DNA of 64,000 nucleotides, taken from assembly GCA_029204225.1 (NCBI GenBank), contig CM055102.1:47462870-47526869 (forward strand). Reading direction: 5' to 3'. The translations under genes and the position numbers were made by a program. Source of the stretch: Diphasiastrum complanatum (Eukaryota > Streptophyta > Lycopodiopsida > Lycopodiales > Lycopodiaceae). Below are positions 1-11,991 of the stretch, one piece after another (position 1 is the stretch's first letter; each line of letters opens with the position of its first letter). The notes below the pieces were generated by a model, which worked only from the letters and a program-made list of their open reading frames with translations, had not been told where the DNA came from and did no database searches.

Positions 1-650
1 TTCTCTCTTTAAAACAAATAGTGTGTTGTAAAATCCATTGTTGCAAGAGCTTGATTTCAATTAACAATATTCATTTGAGAGTCATAATGAACTCTCAAAA
101 TCTTTACTTCTCGATCACATGTATGGTTTGTTGTTGATAAATCATCATCCTCTTTTTGGACAAATGGCTTGATTGTCCAAGTGATTGGATCAACTTTGAC
201 TGCACGCTCACGATTCTCAAAAGTAATATTTTTAGTACCCCAGTTATGAATTACTTGTGCAACAACTCATAACCATGGATGTCCCGACAAGACTCGATAA
301 TTCTTGTAATTAGGCCATTTTTTACCACTTCTCAATCCATGTGTTCTATTTCATCTTGGTTATAGAACCAGTCTTGTGTTGCTTTAGTTAAAGCCATAGG
401 AAATAGCTTAAGTTTATCTTGTAAAAAACCTTCGCCATAAACCTCACATGATTTTGAGAAATTTGATTGGATCAGATAACCCATTATACTTTGGTATCTC
501 TAGACGAGGTGACCATCTAACAATAATTGGTCGAACGTTCAACGAAGGTACAAGTGGTGCATTAGGTGGTCCATCACCCATATTAGACATCTTTGCAAAT
601 TACTTCAAAAAGACAATGAGATTGGATCTACATTTCTCAATCAATTTCTA
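1..650 (-). pseudogene. Ty3/gypsy gag-protease remnant
   Basis: Read on the minus strand. From about 630 down to 470 the frame gives a gag-like start (MSNMGDGPPNAPLVPS, then IPKYNGLSDPIKFL), which resembles the plant gypsy gag motif 'lPkYdG-sDP..hl'. From about 440 to 340 it reads GEGFLQDKLKLFPMALTKA followed by a W-F-Y-N core, also typical of gypsy gag. It then passes directly into YRVLSGHPWL (about 320-260) and HNWGTKNITFENRER, the end of a retroviral-type aspartic protease domain. The jump from mid-gag to the GHPWL motif implies an internal deletion, and there are in-frame stops. The element runs off the left edge, so its pol is not visible. I see no host gene here. Confidence 0.6.
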
Positions 651-2442
651 TCTCTGATCAGATTTGTAAAAACTCTATCACTTAACAGTAATCAAATTTC
701 TGATTTTTGGAAAAAGGATCTTGATTAAACGATCGACATTTCTAAAATAAGAATTTTTCAGGATCAATATTAAAATGTAACAAAATATTTCAGAAATTTG
801 ACAATGGCTGGATCTAGTAGATTAGAACTCAAAAATAGTATTGGCGAAAGTTTTGTAGACGAAGGTTTTGTAGGCGAAAGTGGACTCAACGAAGGTTCTT
901 CACTGCTATTTTGGATTAAAATCACTTATCTGAATGTTTTTACAAATTTGATAAAAGTAACCTTGTGCGGATTGACAATGACTATATTTGGTATAGATAA
1001 GGCTAGGATAGAACTGGCAAAGGTTCTTTCTGGCGAACAATAATGTTTTTATAACTTGGCGAGGACTAAAATAGACTTTTTTGATAATTTTGATAGATCT
1101 AACCTTCGCTGAACTCAAAAATGATAAAGTACTATATTTAGAATCCTCAAACAAGTCAGTGAAGGTTCAGACGAAGTATCATAAGTAATATTGTTATTTT
1201 TGTGAAATAGAGTCTTTTTTTTGACAAAGATAGATCGATATGACAACTGACCTTGACTTCCAACTCACTAATTATCAAAATAGATGAACAATCACTTTGG
1301 CCTTCTATTTTTGGTATTACTCTTTGCCAACCTAATAGTAGATAGATATGAATCACACCTATGTCCAGTAGAATGGGCAAAGGTTCTTTTTCTGTTTTTT
1401 AGAGTTTTTAGTGGCTTTGTGATGGTTTTTGTTCTATTTTTGCAAATCTGCTAAGAATTAGCCTTCGCCCTTCACACTGAAGATTCCCTGTATAAAAGTG
1501 GTATGGTCTGTAAGTCAACAAAGTTTCTTTGCCAGGGAACAAAATTTTATCAAAATTGATGACGATTTTGTCTCCTCTTTCACCAAAAATGGCAGAAATG
1601 AACATTTTTCTTTGTTTTTTCTGATTTCTCATATCCAAATGGATTAAGAATGGTGACTTGTGTGGCTTCCCCTACTCAACAATCAAATTAGATTTCAAAC
1701 AAGAAAATTCACTTAAATCAAGCAAGATCTCTCCCAATTTAACTCTAAAATGCAATTTTAACCCTAGTATGCCAAAACAAGATGCCTAAATGCAAGCCTT
1801 AATCTATTCAAACATGCTGAAAATTGAAAAATTGGTATAGCTCCCTGGCCACTGTCCAATTTAACAAAATGGTTCCGTCTTAACTCGAAATTGGGTGATG
1901 TAAAAAGAAAAATTGTTGAAAATTTCAAAATATCTACAAGTGTGCATCTTAAATAGTGTACGAAGACTTGATGGGTGTCGTCTTTCAAGTGTTAGGTTCA
2001 ACAGACCAAGGTCAGTGCCATGCTTGATGTCTACATGGTGGCATTTATGCCCATGCTCATTACTTAAAAATATATTTCATTCAAACGCTAATCACATTTC
2101 CAATTTTACTCGGAACTGGGCGACGTAAAAAGAAAAATTGCTAAAAATTTTAAAAAAAATTCAATTGTGCACTGTAAGTATGCCCATGCTCATCACTTAA
2201 AATATATTTGGCTCCAACGCTAATAGCATTTCCGTTTTAGCTCGGAATTGGGCAACGTAAAAAGGGAAATTGTTGAAATTTTCAACTCTGCACTCACAAT
2301 TTTCTCTTTGTTGTAATTTTAAACTAGATTTTTTATGTAAACCCGAAATCTTTATCTAACTAGTTAAAAATGTGCTTGCCAGTCTAGAATCATTTCGTGC
2401 TTAGGTCTTCAAATGCTTTTGTTTGCTCTGTTGTTTTTTAAT
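651..2442. other. unassigned non-coding stretch
   Basis: No convincing gene on either strand; open frames are under 85 codons and carry no recognisable domain. The words 'cgaaggtt', 'gcgaaag' and 'aaaggttctt' recur between 840 and 1390, suggesting decayed repeat sequence. It may include leader or LTR sequence of the gypsy relic at 1-650, but I find no primer-binding site to prove that. The region 1850-2290 holds an imperfect repeat, listed separately. Confidence 0.5.
1850..2290. repeat. three imperfect copies of a ~110-130 bp unit
   Basis: The core 'actcgaaattgggtgatgta' at about 1880 recurs with changes at about 2108 ('ctcggaactgggcgacgtaa') and 2240 ('ctcggaattgggcaacgtaa'). Each is followed by 'aaaaagaaaaattg' or a variant and an A/T-rich tail. 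The second and third copies also share upstream 'gcccatgctcat.acttaaa.atatattt'. Spacing is about 228 and 132 bp. No function is evident. Confidence 0.6.
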
Positions 2443-4182
2443 AGGTATAGATGCAATACAAGCACCTTTAAGTGCCAATGTCCCAAGTTCTTCATACAAA
2501 GCAGAACCCAAAGGAAAGAGAAATTTCGAAGGAATCTACAATGAATTCGGGAAGTGATCTCACATCAAAAACAGTTTCTAGAACCTCGTGACATCCGTAG
2601 AGTCAAAAAACTTAGTTTGCTGTATTTCCTCTTGTTTGCAAAAAATTGAACTCTATTGAAGTTAAGCAAATTCGCTCGAGTTTTTTTCAAAAACAAAAAA
2701 TGATCAAATTTATTATCTTTGTTCATCTATAAGGCTTGATAGAAAAGATTTCACCTACTTTCTAGAAACAACAGAAGTTTGTTGAAAGACCTTCAAGGCT
2801 GTCCATGCAATTGAAAATTCTAGACTTGGTCGTATTCACACGAGATTAAAAAAGGACTCTAGTCTTCAAGATTTTGTTCAAGGTCGGACTGTTTCTCCGG
2901 ATTCCTTAACTGCAAAAGCATGGGTGACGCATTTTATAGACATGCATGCTGAGAAACTCCCAAATTTTTTATATTTTCACCTTCCAGAAAATTTCTCAAA
3001 ATTAGAAATATTCATGATGTACAAAGATTTTGCAATGTTGAAGAATGTTCAACATGTAAAATACTCTTATTTCGTGAAACTGTGAAGGAGAGATTTTGGT
3101 CTACTAAAAACCCTGAAAAAATCATCATTTTTTTCTAACCACCCAGTTTAAATTTATGACCTAGTTTAAATTCCTTCTACTCTCACTTACTACATCATTT
3201 TTGTTTGTGATTTTTTAGACAACATCACAAAATCACTTTAAATTCATCGAGAGCAACAAACAATAGAAAGGCAAAAGGCTGCCAAACACAATAAAAAGTG
3301 TTTGGAGTTTTCTCAAAAATATCTAGGCCTCGTAATTGATGGGATGGACCAAAAGAAAATGCTACTGCCACATTTTGTGAGGGTGCCAAAGAATCTAAAC
3401 GAAGTGGATTTTATTCAAGTTCATTTGGTTGGAGCTCTTATATTCAACGACACCTTGTAATCTAAAGTGTTTTTCAATTATCTCAATGTTCAAAATGATC
3501 CAAACTTGACTATTACCATAATCCACAAAATAATAGTTGAATTTGGCAATAGTCTTCTAGAGATTCTTTACTTGCAACTTGATAATATTGCTAGAGAGAA
3601 CAAAAATCAAACAGTGTTGGCATATTTGTCCATGTTGGTTGCTTTAAAAATTTTCAAAAAAAATAAAAATAGGATTTTCATTAGTGGGTCATGCTCACGA
3701 TCAAATCGACCAAATGTTCAGCTGCTTTTCCAAAAAGCTGAGATGCAAAAAAGCTTTTTCTTTGTCGGTACTACAGAGTATTATCGAGGAGTCCTACACC
3801 CATAGACCAAATGTGGTTTTACTACGACGCACATTTGATTTTAGAGACTACATCAAAACGTCGGAGGAATATTGCACTATACCAATAAATGATATTAGTT
3901 TTCAACATCAGTTCAAAATTGAAAATGATATTGGTGGCATTACGTTGTTGTGGGAAAAGAAATTTTCAAACACTATGGAATGGTTACCATCTGAACGAGT
4001 TCATTTCTTACAAAGTGTGCCCTCTTCTCAAGTGAAGCTTGCACCTTTGTGTCATCTAATTTCTACCACGGAAGAGCAAAAGGCTCAAAGAGAACATCGT
4101 CCAGTTGATCCATTGCGGCTTTAAACTTTTTGGAAATGACCATTCAAGTAGCATACCAATGTTTTGATGAGTTTGATAGACA
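2443..4182 (+). pseudogene. DUF7869-like transposase gene, broken copy 1
   Basis: This is a diverged relative of the gene at 14841-18029. Matching blocks are IQAPLSANVPSSSY..EPK (about 2460), a C-x-x-KLNSIEVKQIRSSF block (about 2640), HAIEN..LGRIHTRLKKDSSLQ then GRTVSPDSL (about 2800-2910), FHLPENFSKLEIFMMYKDF (about 2980-3030), then after an apparent intron ending in 'ttttttag' (about 3219) the core: VIDGMDQKK (about 3337), DFIQVHLVGALIFN, YLQLDNIARENKNQ (about 3570) and VGHAHDQIDQMFS (about 3690). The three Asp-bearing motifs fit a DDE/D RNase H-fold nuclease. Lesions include in-frame stops in the 5' part, a TAA near 3460 and a one-base gain in the A-run near 3657. It ends where a copia LTR has inserted; the C-terminal reader-like domain seen in the other copy is absent. 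No palindromes are found with this copy. Confidence 0.65.
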
Positions 4183-4818
4183 TGTGAAGGATTTCAGATC
4201 ATTTGATATCCAATCCATGTCCCTGATCTTTGGTTACAATAAGGAGCAAACCAACAATCCTGCCAATGTAGAAAAATCAGCATCTACATACAAAATGAGA
4301 TGCAAACTCTAAGAGGACTGATCAAACATGAACCAAAACATAAAATATAGTTTTTTTTTGTACAATTACAATACCCTACTATATTTCACACGTTTGGAAC
4401 AAAAAATAACAAAATATGAGCATTCTACACACAAGATTGCAAGATGTCATCAAGAGAGTGCACCAATAAGTAGTAGAACCCAAAGAGAAGCATGTATAAT
4501 GATGAAATGAGAGAGAGAAGAGAGAAGATGTCTCTCTCCATGAGTTTCCTCCTTTTATAATAGGTCCAAAACCTATTTGACCTGTTGGCTTTCCCTCCAA
4601 AATGCTAACCCTACTATTTTTGGGTCTAGATTCAAGGTACCCAACATTCAAATTTGAATCTCTCTCAAACTCGACTACCAAATTTCCCACACTTTCAAAA
4701 AGTGTTTATTGAATGTATTTAAAATTTTTATCTCTAAGTCTAAAATAAGTTTTGGCCTCATATTGACAATTTACCAAAATATGACTAAACTAGACTAAAC
4801 TAGTTGAAATCTCTCACA
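4183..4818 (-). repeat. 3' LTR of copia element A
   Basis: A 636-bp LTR, TG...CA. On the plus strand it begins tgtgaaggatttcagatc and ends gaaatctctcaca. The first 240 bp or so repeat at 8292-8530. It carries a short GA-rich stretch (about 4508-4530) and a possible TATA-like 'ccttttataa' (4551-4560, plus strand). A homologous LTR at 30767-31380 has the GA stretch expanded to 115 bp. Confidence 0.85.
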
Positions 4819-5826
4819 CTCCCTCTTCAACTAGTTTTGGCATAGTTTTAAACATGTCACTTTGATCCAGCTTTAGAATGATCTCCATCCTAAGTATAGA
4901 TATCCTTTCTAAGGTTCTAAAGTATCTTTCATAATTGATATAGAGAATAGTGTCCAAATTGGATGCTTCACTATTTTTTACATCAATTTTACACATCAAG
5001 ATATAACTAGAACATGAAGAACCAAATATAATGTAAATAAAGTGATTCCTCCATGCTTCAAACTTTGAACTCTCTGGAAAATTACAGCAACCAAACAATA
5101 AATGTGAGTGATGACCATTTGCTTGCTTGTCTCCTCCAATAAATGTGATGATGATTTGCTTGTCTCCTCCAACTTTGTCCTTTCTTGATATGTCTCCACC
5201 ATAAAACTCCATGAATGAGCCTCCATCTCCATCTTTCCACAAGTAACCATCAAACCTTGGAAATCTATGAGTAGGTGAGTACATCAATGATGCAAATCCA
5301 GCACCACATGACTCCATAAACCAAGTAGGTTGCACTAGTCCATCTTCTCTACTTGGCACAAGAAAATGACCATGAATTCACCAAAAATTGACAATCTCCA
5401 AGTATTGGCACCAAGTAGCTCAACAATTGAGAACTTAGGCATGTATGAGTGATATAATGAACCTCCAATAGCTTCATTTCCATCAGCAAAACCAGACAAT
5501 AATGCTAGTACAACTCCAACAATAAGATATTGCAAGACAATGTAGCTAGTTTGTCCATATCTTGACAATTTGCACACATCCACATGAAATAGCTTAAACA
5601 TGAGATAGAATAAGTAAAGTAAACTTGAACGACACTTCCTTGCTGCTCCTTTGACCTTACTTGAGTCTTCAATAACTTGTAAAAACAGATCCATAATATC
5701 TTTTCCAAATGACCTTCCTTTGATGCTCTTGACTAGCTCCAAATTGCCACTTTTCCTTTTGTGTTGTTGAAGCCCTTTGAGACCAACCTCTTGATCTTCC
5801 TCTTGACCATCAAAGTCATTCAGCAA
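4819..5826 (-). pseudogene. copia element A, 3' pol remnant
   Basis: Two overlapping minus-strand frames (5335-5826 and 4814-5359) form one decayed reading frame. Recognisable pieces shared with the 49.2-49.9 kb copy are LKGLQQHKRK..NLELVKSIK, a hydrophobic LLYLFYLMFK segment, SGFADGNEA..GGSLYHS, and the ending KLVEEGV just before a purine-rich tract. The ending-plus-tract arrangement is that of a copia polyprotein 3' end. RNase H motifs are not clear. Conservation of the odd segments among three copies suggests this degenerate form itself was amplified. Confidence 0.5.
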
Positions 5827-6020
5827 ACTTTTTTTCCAGATCCATTACTTGCTTTTCCAGCATGAAAACCATGAGAACTAATATCATCTTGCATAGCATC
5901 ATCTATACAAGAAGATTCTCCAAAACATGTGAGTAAAGCAAAGAGAGTCGCTTCCACTTGCTTATCTTTCTCTTGAACATCAAAGATATCAAAGATATGA
6001 ATATCTTTAGACCTGAACCT

Positions 6021-6713
6021 CTAGAAATACTCCCCCTTAAACATATGATCTCGATTCAACAAGATCTCATCAATGCTTGATCTCGAATTTCCACAAAGAT
6101 TAGTGAAAACAATGCCACCAATGTCACCATCATAAATCAAAAGATAGATTTTAAACTTTCCATCCAGCATGAAGTAGAGTAGGTGAAGATGAGTATAAAA
6201 CCTAATAGATCCAGCCCTCTTGAGTCCATAAAAAACCTCAATAAGCTCACCAATGAGATCTCCCTTGCCTTGAAGAAATTGCCTCTCGATTTGCTCCATG
6301 TAGTCTTCTCCAACCAAGCTTTTGCCATCTCGATCATGAGTGATCAATTCATAATCATAGAATTCTTTGAGTTGATGAAGAGATATGAGATCCATGATTT
6401 GGATCTTCCCAAGAACCAATCTTCCATTGCTCTTTCCTTCATAAGACTCCCTCTTAATGATTGCATCATAAGAAGTTGAAACCTCAAAGACATTAGAAGC
6501 CATAAAAAAAATGACAAGTACCTTCAACATAAGGATGATTAAAGTACTCTCTTTTTTCAAACAAGAACTTCTACTCAATGTTTCAGGCAATGACTCATAT
6601 GATAATGACTCTTGATCACTATCATTCACAATGACATCATTCAAAGTACATCCTACTTCGGAACTCTTCACATACTTCTCTTCTTCTTGACTTGTGAGTA
6701 TCTCTCTCACCAA
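6021..6713 (-). pseudogene. copia element A, reverse-transcriptase-like remnant
   Basis: The frame contains YMEQIERQFLQGKGDLIGEL, then FYGLKRAG, then YLLIYDGDIGGIVFTN. These align in order with the copia RT landmarks 'MeQPeGF..kg.e..vckL', 'lYGLKQaPR' and 'lllYVDDi.fTg'. The catalytic YVDD is replaced by YDGD and the spacing between landmarks is about half of normal, so the domain has an internal deletion and cannot be functional. The relative at 38957-39346 shows the same shortened layout. Confidence 0.5.
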
Positions 6714-6839
6714 GTCTCATGATAGAATCATTTGATCTACTCTCTTTATGAAGACATGTGACTCCACTTGCTGCAAAAATGACTTTCTTGGACTCATCAC
6801 AAAAGAATGTAGAAGAAACTTCTCCTTCATGCATGCACC

Positions 6840-7703
6840 TAAGCAACAACTTTTTCCATATGATCAAAGAAATCATTAACAATTACAATCTTTTCCAAGG
6901 AAGAACCTTCACCTTCATTGATGAAGTTAGATCTTTCCTTACCTTTTTCATGCTTGCACTTTCCATGAAGAACCCTCGAAGAACCATCATTATCCTCATA
7001 ACTAGCCAAGTTAGCACAAAGATGAACATCTCCAAGAAGCATATTAGATCTTGACCTAGATCTAGCATAAGGAAGCCTTTTAGACTTTGCATAAGATCCA
7101 CCAATCTTATTGATGGTAAAAGGGAACTTTGGAAAGTTGAGACCAATCTCCTTTTCCATTCCATCCTTTTTGTTAGCCATAACAAAAGCATCAAGCTTGA
7201 AGAGTCTACCTTGTCTAATGCCCCTAGCAACCAATATTTCCTCCTTTGTAATGAAACAAGCATCACCACCAAACTTTACCATGTATCCTTTCTCTATCAT
7301 TTGACCAACACTTCCAGCATGAATCTTTGTCACCTTCACTTGATATTGGACTAGAAGAACACATAAAAAGAGAATCACCACCACCTAGATCCTCATCATT
7401 AGTGGTAAAGTTGATTTGCTTGCTACATTCATCTCTTTGCTTCTTCAAACATTCATTTGCAAAATGTCCTTTGATTCCACAATAAAAGCATTTAAACTTA
7501 GACTTATCTTTCTTTTTGCCAAAAGAGGAAGTCTCACCTTGATCTTGCCCTTTAGACCACTTGCCTTTGCCTTTTCCCTTGAACTTGCCTTTGATGAACA
7601 TAGCCTCCTCTTCATATTGAGATGTTGATGTATATCCACCTCCTCTTGATTGAAGCCTAGACTCCTCATTCACCAAGATCCACCACTTGTAGCCATGTTG
7701 CAA
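6840..7703 (-). pseudogene. copia element A, gag C-terminus and pre-integrase region
   Basis: A CCHC zinc knuckle (CFYCGIKGHFANEC, about 7490-7450) marks the end of gag. Just downstream the frame breaks after EGDKDS: the protease stretch, present in the relative at 40270-40746 as WWIDSGASSHMT, is deleted (about 180 bp), and sequence resumes at the pre-integrase segment VGQMIEKGYMVKFG...RQGRLFKLDAFV. Basic, Gly/Lys-rich sequence precedes the knuckle. Conserved but unrecognised sequence (LGDVHLCANLASYEDND) follows instead of a normal integrase. Confidence 0.7.
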
Positions 7704-8277
7704 TGTTGATCTTCTCTTTCAACCTGTTCCAATGCACAAAGCACTCTCTTGCATGTCAACAAATGAACTCAAAAAGAAATCACAAAGATATGGAACCTCT
7801 CAAATCTCTTCTAGACTTCTAACTAGAAAATCAACACATACAATAGTAAAATCTTGATCAACCTATGATCTATCATCAATCTAATGATTCTTGCCACTTT
7901 CTAAGATTGAAACACACTCAAATGAAGTTTAGTGACCTCACAAACTAGAGATCCAATCAAAATTAGGGTTTTGACAAAATCACAAAAACTTGTCTCAAAT
8001 TCTACATGCAATTTCTAAAAATTTAATTTATCATCTTGTAGCCTCAAATGAGACCTTCCTAATGCACCAAAAATTTGCTAATTTCAGTAAACCAAGTGTG
8101 AAATCAAAATTGATCAAGTACATAAACCTCTATTGAGTTTTGAACCTACAAAAGATAAATTCTATACATGCAAAAATATTGATTTTTGAGTAGAAATCAA
8201 TCTAGCATGCTCTAGCATTGGTAACTCCTCCAAATCCTTGCTAAAGATGGCTGATCCTTTCATAAGCTAATACACAA
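7704..8277 (-). other. copia element A leader / deleted gag N-terminus
   Basis: Between the primer site and the zinc-knuckle frame there is about 570 bp with no gag N-terminal homology that I can read, although a full copia gag N-terminus would need more. Treated as leader plus decayed or deleted gag. Confidence 0.4.
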
Positions 8278-8291
8278 GAGCTCTGATACCA
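8278..8291 (-). promoter_or_regulatory. primer-binding site, copia element A
   Basis: On the minus strand the sequence directly after the LTR is TGGTATCAGAGCTC, the classic initiator-tRNA-Met complement of plant copia elements. It fixes the orientation and the inner LTR edge at 8292. Confidence 0.85.
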
Positions 8292-8530
8292 TGTGAAGGA
8301 TTTCAGATCATTCAATATCCAATCCATGTCCCTGATTTTTGGTTACAATAAGGAGCAAACCAACAATCCTGCCAATGTATGAGATGCAAACTCTAAGAGA
8401 TACTAATCAAACATGAATCAAAACATAAAATATAGTTGTTTTTCATACAATTATAGTACCCTACTGTATTTCACATGTGTGGAACCAAAAATAACAAAAT
8501 ATGAGCATTATACACACAAGATTGCAAGAT
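8292..8530 (-). repeat. partial 5' LTR of copia element A
   Basis: Begins tgtgaaggatttcagatcat and follows the 4183 LTR to 'gattgcaagatat', then homology stops. About 15 bp (the 'gaaaaatcagcatctac' part) are also missing. The outer ~400 bp of the LTR are lost. Confidence 0.8.
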
Positions 8531-9185
8531 ATTTTTTGCTAAAAAACATATTGTTTGCAAACAGAAACTTTTGATTTTTGGAAATTTTTTCATGAAAGAG
8601 CATGTTTTTGGCAAAAATAAAAAAATCATAAAAGAATTACCCGTTTTTTGAATATTGTTCTATTTCAAAAGATTTCATGTTTATGGGGATACATCAATGG
8701 TTCTATAGCCAAACCAGGCAGAATTTGAAACGCTATCAGCATGGGAAGCAAAGGATGGCAAAGCTCTTGCCATCATATCCTTGAATATGAAAGACGTCGA
8801 CATATCGAGTTTAGGTTACCAGTTTCTCTCTTCTTCTCTTGCTTCACATGGCATGGCTTGGGGGCTAGATCTAGGTATTTGATCTAGGATTGGTTGGATG
8901 GTTTTGCTCCATAGTCTCTCTTGTTGTGTTCTCCTATCCCCATCTTAGGGGCAATCCTATAGGGTCATTACATTGGTATTAGAGCACCGGCTAAGATGTA
9001 GTCTTGGATAGGTAGGAGGCAAGCTCTACATCAAATCGAAACCATATGGTTTATGTCCCGGATAGGTGTGCGGAACTCTCAAGGGAATAATCTAGTTTTG
9101 GATCCTCTAATTCTTGTCTGAAGCATGTTGGCAAGAGGAGTCGTAGTGCACTTCCACCGGATTATCTTTTTGTTAATATTGCTTC
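8531..9185 (+). mobile_element. fragments of a plus-strand LTR element with primer-binding site
   Basis: Around 8715-8805 the plus strand reads AEFETLSAWEAKDGKALAII, resembling the N-terminal part of copia gag. At 8973 'ttggtattagagcaccgg' looks like a tRNA-type primer-binding site placed directly after an LTR-like end '...gggtcattaca'. The order (gag fragment before LTR end) shows these are pieces of more than one insertion. Boundaries are unclear. Confidence 0.4.
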
Positions 9186-9188
9186 TAT

Positions 9189-9668
9189 TTAGAATGGATT
9201 CATGTCTGGTTTTTTTGAAAACTTTGACTCACTTTGATTGATTGAGTCACCAATACATGCAAGCTCCCTATGAGTATCTTTGACTCTCAAATCATAATTA
9301 GATGCACTCTCATCACTCTTTTGACTACTTTGGAATATTCGATTTCTAAGAGTGAGGAGCCTAGAGGTGTTCTTAGTCTCATAGATGGACTTGAGACAAT
9401 CCCAAGCTTCCTTGGATGTAGAACGATCACCAATCTCCCTCAATATCTCATTAGAGACATTCATCTTAATGTAGTGGATAGCCATCCTAGCTCTCTTCTT
9501 GTATTTTTGTAATTTTTGAAGGATTTGAGGCTCCTCCTCAATCCCAAGTACAATTTCCATCACATCTTGGAGTATCAAGATGGACTCCATCCTCAACTTC
9601 CATATTGAATAATTGGAAGTAGACAATCTCTCACTTGGTTGCAACAAGTATGAACTCATTGAAGTCAT
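9189..9668 (-). pseudogene. copia gag N-terminal region (UBN2-like)
   Basis: A 159-codon minus-strand frame beginning MTSMSSYLLQPSERLSTSNY. It follows the copia gag plan: L...NY..W..rM, then lGIEEEP, then IHYIKMNVSNEIL, 'sKEAWDCLKSIYE', L..L...f..l. It is open from the start codon, ends before any zinc knuckle, and belongs to a different copia family from element A. With the primer site at 10379 and the LTR beyond, it is the 5' part of an element whose pol is gone. Confidence 0.8.
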
Positions 9669-10378
9669 GTAAAGTGAAGATAAATAAAAGTGATGAACAA
9701 AAAATGTTGCTTCTCTCTCACTATAGGATCCAATAATGGTGTGCTACCATCTCCTATGCAGGATCTTGCAACAAACTGTGAGATGATTCTCACTAGCTAT
9801 TTCAATCTCTCCAAAATTAGATCTACTTCACATCAAATGATGGAGTATGGGCAAAGTTAGGATCAAACACTCTTAGCACGTGTGAAATACACTAAGAAAC
9901 CAAATTTGACTCAAATACAATGATATTGCATGAAACAAAATGGCTAAGATCTCAAAACCATGCCTAGATCACATATAGATGAGATTGGTAACCATTCAAC
10001 TGTGATTTTGGATCAAACGAGCAATCTCTTGACCAAACCAAATGTGTCCACCCAGGTCTAGGTGCCCTACCTAACCCTCTTTAAAAGCTTATAACTTTTG
10101 ATTGGCTCAACCAAATGGAATGAAATTGATTGCATTAGAAACTAGACAAAAATAGCTTCAAAACAAGCCATCTAACAAGATTTTGGATCAAACATGAAAG
10201 AGAACTCTGAGCACCTGATTCTGTACAGTACCAGGTCAGACCCAATCAATGTCCTTTTGATCTCTTTTGATTCAAAATTGAACAAGATAGCTAGGAAAAT
10301 GAGCCTTGACAATTTCTAGCTCAAGATTGATGAATAGTTTTCACTCAAATGGATCAGAATGCATGGTAACCTTAGGTA
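9669..10378 (-). other. leader of the gag-only copia remnant
   Basis: About 700 bp between the primer-binding site and the gag start codon, without a coding frame of note. Consistent with an untranslated leader, longer than usual for copia. Confidence 0.45.
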
Positions 10379-10391
10379 GGCTCTGATACCA
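10379..10391 (-). promoter_or_regulatory. primer-binding site, second copia element
   Basis: Minus strand reads TGGTATCAGAGCC immediately after an LTR end (…GAAATTCAACA). Same tRNA-Met type as element A. Confidence 0.85.
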
Positions 10392-11345
10392 TGTTGAATT
10401 TCACACGTGTGGATTGTCCACTACATGTACTTGTGATCTCCTAAGGTGTGTAGATGCACCAAGATCTAGATTGAGATTCAAGATCTATATTTGATTCTAT
10501 TGCAAAAACACACTACTACATGCATTCAATCACTCCAACTCTCACTCACACGTGTGGGAAGTATTCAAAAAATAATCTAAGTAAAAACAAGCTGCTCTCC
10601 TGGGGTAGAGAGAGAAAAACCATCATGAGCTCTCGGGTAGAGAGAGAAAGCTAGAAATTCAATGACACTCAAAATCCACTCAATCTCAAAATCAATTAGA
10701 TCCAAAATGAGGAGTACAATGATACTAGTAGATTCATGAGCTACCACTATGCTTAACTATGATTTGATCACACTTTGCCACCTCTTAATCCTATTGGACT
10801 ATTGATCCATGCACCTCTAAATTCTATTGGACTATATTCAAGCACACCTCAAATTCCTATTGGACCACACATGGTTCCACCTCTAAAACTTATTGGACCT
10901 CTTAAACTTCATCAAACAAAAGCATAACACTCGTCTAAACTCTAATTGGAACAAGTTTGGCCTCCTACTCTATTTTGGCTCAATAGTGGCATTACAAGTG
11001 GAAATGGATAATTTGCCATCTATGCCAAATTTGACCCTATCAACATCTTACACGTAAATGCTTGACTATGAAATTCTATGAGACCCCTATATCAAACATT
11101 TTGATTTACTTTACAATTCTCCACACGTGGGAACATCCTCCACACATGTGAGATTCACTTACAAACTTCTATCATAAAAAATACCAAGCTAGATTTTTGC
11201 CAATTTTTCACAATCAGTTATAGTGGACCTTACAAATTTCAGAGTTTCCCTACTCTTAGAAGGCTCTCCTTTTTCCTCATCTAGATGACCAGATATAAAG
11301 AATGGAACTTGGCCTAGAAGCCCTATCTAATGAAATTTTTTGGTT
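10392..11345 (-). repeat. 5' LTR of second copia element (outer end uncertain)
   Basis: Starts 'tgttgaatttcacacgtgtgg' at the primer site. The text 'tttcacacgtgtgg' plus GA-rich patches recur at 47770-47990, suggesting a related LTR there. The outer edge cannot be fixed because no second copy of the full LTR is present; GA arrays begin at 11346. Confidence 0.5.
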
Positions 11346-11371
11346 AGAGAGAGAGAGAGAGAGAGAGAGAG
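11346..11371. repeat. (AG)13 microsatellite
   Basis: Uninterrupted AG dinucleotides, about 26 bp, 120 bp left of a much longer GA array. Confidence 0.95.
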
Positions 11372-11489
11372 TTTTATTAACGTCTATAATAGCCCTTGAG
11401 GGTGCTTTAGACAAGAAAAATCTGTACAATGTGTTGGGAGCTTAGTCCTTGAGTGGACATGTAAAAAAACAGGAAATGAAAACATGTGA

Positions 11490-11991
<502 letters not shown>

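Larger units (their letters stand above)
4183..8530 (-). mobile_element. Ty1/copia element A, truncated, inserted in transposase copy 1
   Basis: On the minus strand the order is partial 5' LTR (8292-8530), primer site (8278-8291), gag zinc knuckle (about 7480), a shrunken pre-integrase/pol region, polypurine tract (4819-4832) and 3' LTR (4183-4818). The LTR starts TGTGAGAG and ends CTTCACA. The coding interval is only about 3.3 kb, too short for a full copia pol, and the reverse-transcriptase part is barely recognisable, so this is a non-autonomous deletion derivative. The same family recurs at 30767-31380 plus 38871-40746 and at 48500-50165. Confidence 0.75.
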
